From JADZAA01 sp039810485 (GTDB taxonomy: Bacteria; Bacteroidota; Ignavibacteria; Kapaibacteriales; UBA961): DNA of 44,637 nt. The notes beneath the pieces were generated by a model. It searched no databases. It saw nothing but the letters and a program-made list of their open reading frames with translations, and was not told the DNA's origin. The stretch lies in contig JBDHXA010000012.1 of NCBI GenBank assembly GCA_039810485.1, positions 1 to 44,637 of the forward strand. Reading direction: 5' to 3'. Both the position numbers and the translations under genes were made by a program. Numbering within the stretch: the stretch's first letter is position 1; the number at the start of each line of letters is the position of its first letter. This document shows, one piece after another, positions 42,335 to 44,637 of this stretch.

Positions 42335-44637
42335 ATGAGAAGAACTCATAACTACTTGCGTATGTTATTGTTTAGCGTTGTTTCTAGCGTTTTTTTTTCT
42401 TTCAATGTTTTTGCCCAACAGTATTGTAATCCTGGGCTTGGCAATAATGGGCAGTGCAGCTTAGGCATTTACATTGAGTCATTTAGTTTCGGTTCAGCAT
42501 TAGTCAATAATAACAACGGTTGCACACCATATCCGCATTATCAATTTTATGCCTCGCCTTCGGCACAAATAGTGCCTGGTCAATCATATCAAATATTTAT
42601 GGCAGGTGCAACAGATACTTATCAAAATCTTTTCTGTGTATTTGCTGACTGGAATAACAATGGTGTGTTAAATGATGCAGGTGAAACAATTTTTTCCGAA
42701 CAAATACAAGTAGGAACTGCTGGAATTTATCGCACTATAACAGTTCCGGCAAATGCTGTTGGCGGCCCCACACGTTTGCGTGTGCGATGCTCAAACAATC
42801 CTTTGCCTTCTGACCCATGCGGTTTAATTAACTACGGTGAAGCAGAAGATTATGTTCTGAACATTAAATCTGCCGGTCTTGAATCTGCTTACCCCGCCAT
42901 GAATACAATTTGGAAAGCAAATTTGACGTATGACGGTACTAACAATAATTTTAAACCGTCCATAACTTTTTCAACGATGGCTACGGAAACTTATCGCGTT
43001 GATCGTTTTAGGATAGTAGCTGTTACAGCCTCAGGTTTGTCTCAAAATCAGCTTGTATATGAAGTGCTTGATCCTTCTTCATTTGCAACTACTATAACTA
43101 ATCTTCCTACTGGTAATTCAGTTACATTTACAGCTTCCAAAGCTCAAGGAATGGCAACAGTTTCAGATCCTCCTCCAAATACATCTAACGACGGCAGATT
43201 TATCTGTCCGAATGTTCCTCCAGGATTATATCAATTGCAAGTAACAATGTCGCGAATACTTGCCGACAGATCGGTAATAACACAGAATATTAATAATAAT
43301 TTTTATATCACCCAAGATCGCGACATGGCAGCTACGAGTATCGAGTCACCGTTGCCAATGAATCGTCAGCGGTATATCCGCAGCACCGGCGGCAATAACA
43401 ACAGCATACCTATTCGTGTGCGCTATACAAATGTAGGCATCGAAACGGTAAAGCGGTACCGAGCTTACGTTGAGATACGCCGCGCTTCTACGAACGAGCT
43501 GATAACCACATCGGAAATGATTCGTTCGACCGATGCTGGCGGCGGACTTCCTACTACAGGCCTACCTACAGCAGCTTTAGACGAAGTGCTGTTTTCACCC
43601 AACTTTGTAAGCACAGAAGCCGATTCATTCACAATTAAGGCATGCTGTGAATTGCAGGAAACGATGCAGACGCAATTTGCAGTAGATCAGCAAGTATTCA
43701 ACGATTGCGCCCCAACTGGCAATCAGCCGTATAAATTTCAAGTATGGTATTATACCGATTATGAAGCGCGTCAATTCGTATCGCCGACAGGTACATTATG
43801 GGCAGGGCGTCCTTTTACTCCTGCTACGCTGTTTGCTAATAACGGGCTGTCGTCCGAAACAGTTACCGGACGCATGACCATAACGCATAATGGAAATGAA
43901 TTATATACAAAGGATTTGGATTTTGAAATACCGACCGGCTTGACTAATAATACAATTACTCAGTATTACCCGGCATTTATTCCGCCGGAGGCAGGCCAGT
44001 ATGAACTTTGCGTGGAGGTGCTTGCAACCGTAACCGACGAATATCCGTCGAATAACCGCGTTTGTATGACGGTTAATGTAATAGACCGCATGGCAGGTAC
44101 ATACACAGTAGGAAGTTTGACAAAGGGCTTGCCGAATTTCCCGACAATACAAGCAGCTGTAGACGCATTGTATGAACGCGGAGTTCGCGCTCCTGTTACT
44201 TTCCTACTGACTGACAGCTATTATTCTGTTGGCAACACCGCAATGAATCAGATTACAGGAACTTGTGCTCCAGCATTAGATTTAACTTCTATGATTATCG
44301 GCGTGGACGCTACCAATACGATAACTTGGCAGGCAGATCCAACCGGCACCGGCTTGGCAAAATCGGGCGTAACAATTCAACTGAATAGTTGCAACGGCAT
44401 TGGCATTATGCTTGGTCAAGCACTTAATCCATCTAATCCTAAAGCTGTCCAAAGCGAATTTCCGACAGTTGGCAATGCAAACTCGCCGGGCTATATGACA
44501 TTCGATGGCGGCGCGCAGAAGTCGTTGAAATTTATGCTTCGCACGTTCGCCAATCGTCGGGCGGTATTTTATGTAGGCAATCGCGCATACAATAATACTA
44601 TACGGAATTGCATTATCGAGATGGATCCTTCGACTCC
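42335..44637 (+). CDS. Large secreted GEVED-domain protein, 3' end outside window
   Basis: Open from ATG at 42335 to the window edge, 767 codons without a stop, with AAAGGAG seven bases before the start. The signal peptide is LLFSVVSSVFFSFNVFAQQ. Residues ~60-175 are a GEVED domain (IFMAGATDTYQNLFCVFADW, then NGVLNDAGETIF, ending INYGEAEDYVL), common in Bacteroidota secreted proteins. CARDB-like beta domains follow (IPIRVRYTNVGIETVKRY and LCVEVLATVTDEYPSNNRV). Then comes a segment beginning GTYTVGSLTKGLPNFPTIQA with right-handed beta-helix character (TFDGGAQ, RNCIIEMDPS). A C-terminal sorting domain would be expected beyond the window. No enzymatic motif is visible. Probably a T9SS-exported surface protein. 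Confidence 0.82.
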   Translation, partial: MRRTHNYLRMLLFSVVSSVFFSFNVFAQQYCNPGLGNNGQCSLGIYIESFSFGSALVNNNNGCTPYPHYQFYASPSAQIVPGQSYQIFMAGATDTYQNLFCVFADWNNNGVLNDAGETIFSEQIQVGTAGIYRTITVPANAVGGPTRLRVRCSNNPLPSDPCGLINYGEAEDYVLNIKSAGLESAYPAMNTIWKANLTYDGTNNNFKPSITFSTMATETYRVDRFRIVAVTASGLSQNQLVYEVLDPSSFATTITNLPTGNSVTFTASKAQGMATVSDPPPNTSNDGRFICPNVPPGLYQLQVTMSRILADRSVITQNINNNFYITQDRDMAATSIESPLPMNRQRYIRSTGGNNNSIPIRVRYTNVGIETVKRYRAYVEIRRASTNELITTSEMIRSTDAGGGLPTTGLPTAALDEVLFSPNFVSTEADSFTIKACCELQETMQTQFAVDQQVFNDCAPTGNQPYKFQVWYYTDYEARQFVSPTGTLWAGRPFTPATLFANNGLSSETVTGRMTITHNGNELYTKDLDFEIPTGLTNNTITQYYPAFIPPEAGQYELCVEVLATVTDEYPSNNRVCMTVNVIDRMAGTYTVGSLTKGLPNFPTIQAAVDALYERGVRAPVTFLLTDSYYSVGNTAMNQITGTCAPALDLTSMIIGVDATNTITWQADPTGTGLAKSGVTIQLNSCNGIGIMLGQALNPSNPKAVQSEFPTVGNANSPGYMTFDGGAQKSLKFMLRTFANRRAVFYVGNRAYNNTIRNCIIEMDPST

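Overview
The window looks like chromosome of a free-living Bacteroidota/Chlorobi-group (FCB) bacterium, possibly Ca. Kapabacteria or Ignavibacteria. Several large secreted proteins end in type IX secretion (T9SS) C-terminal domains with a YPNP or PNP motif. A run of promoters carries the Bacteroidota TAnnTTTG -7 box. Most genes lack strong Shine-Dalgarno sites. HYDIN-type choice-of-anchor D, GEVED, FN3 and Asp-box modules dominate the secretome. The lineage assignment is inference from gene content; no phylogenetic marker analysis was possible.

Layout. 1-1556 (minus): 5' part of a repetitive fibre-like exported protein. 1746-3989 (plus): HGSNAT-type membrane acyltransferase and an LptF/LptG permease. 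4111-7023 (plus): Asp-box/FN3 T9SS cargo. 7062-11261 (minus): DUF4159 protein followed by a very long DUF4175-like coiled-coil membrane protein. 11560-11826 (plus): orphan ubiquitin-like (YukD/EsaB-like) small protein. 11915-12104: MITE-like element. 12178-14937 (plus): TonB-dependent receptor. 15031-16833 (minus): conserved 600-residue protein of unknown function. 17368-22182 (minus): giant Gly-rich/HYDIN T9SS protein. 22495-23181 (plus): FSA/TalC-type transaldolase. 23404-25770 (minus): pair resembling a highly diverged GldL/GldM motor. 25898-26530 (minus): endonuclease III. 26699-30486 (minus): prfA overlapping a PorE-like OmpA/beta-propeller protein. 30529-33827 (plus): lipoprotein, internally duplicated small protein and a GGSRSF-repeat membrane protein, closed by a strong terminator. 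34301-37519 (plus): eight-FN3 T9SS protein with its own terminator. 37658-37846: second, inverted copy of the MITE-like element. 38056-41815 (plus): C25-like T9SS protein, UPF0598-thioesterase fusion and NarL-type response regulator. 41955-42044: tRNA-Ser(GCT). 42335-end (plus): start of a large GEVED-domain secreted protein.

How it fits together. Housekeeping genes (prfA, nth, transaldolase, lptF/G, tRNA-Ser) are interleaved with surface and secretion genes. The putative GldL/GldM pair and the PorE-like anchor lie within about 6 kb of each other and would be envelope parts of the T9SS that exports the CTD-bearing proteins encoded at 4.1, 17.4, 34.3 and 38.1 kb. The items most worth a second look are the paired MITE-like element, the diverged GldL/GldM-PorE neighbourhood, the orphan ubiquitin-like protein with a near-terminal Gly-Gly, the UPF0598-hotdog fusion, and the C25-like protein that seems to have lost its catalytic residues.
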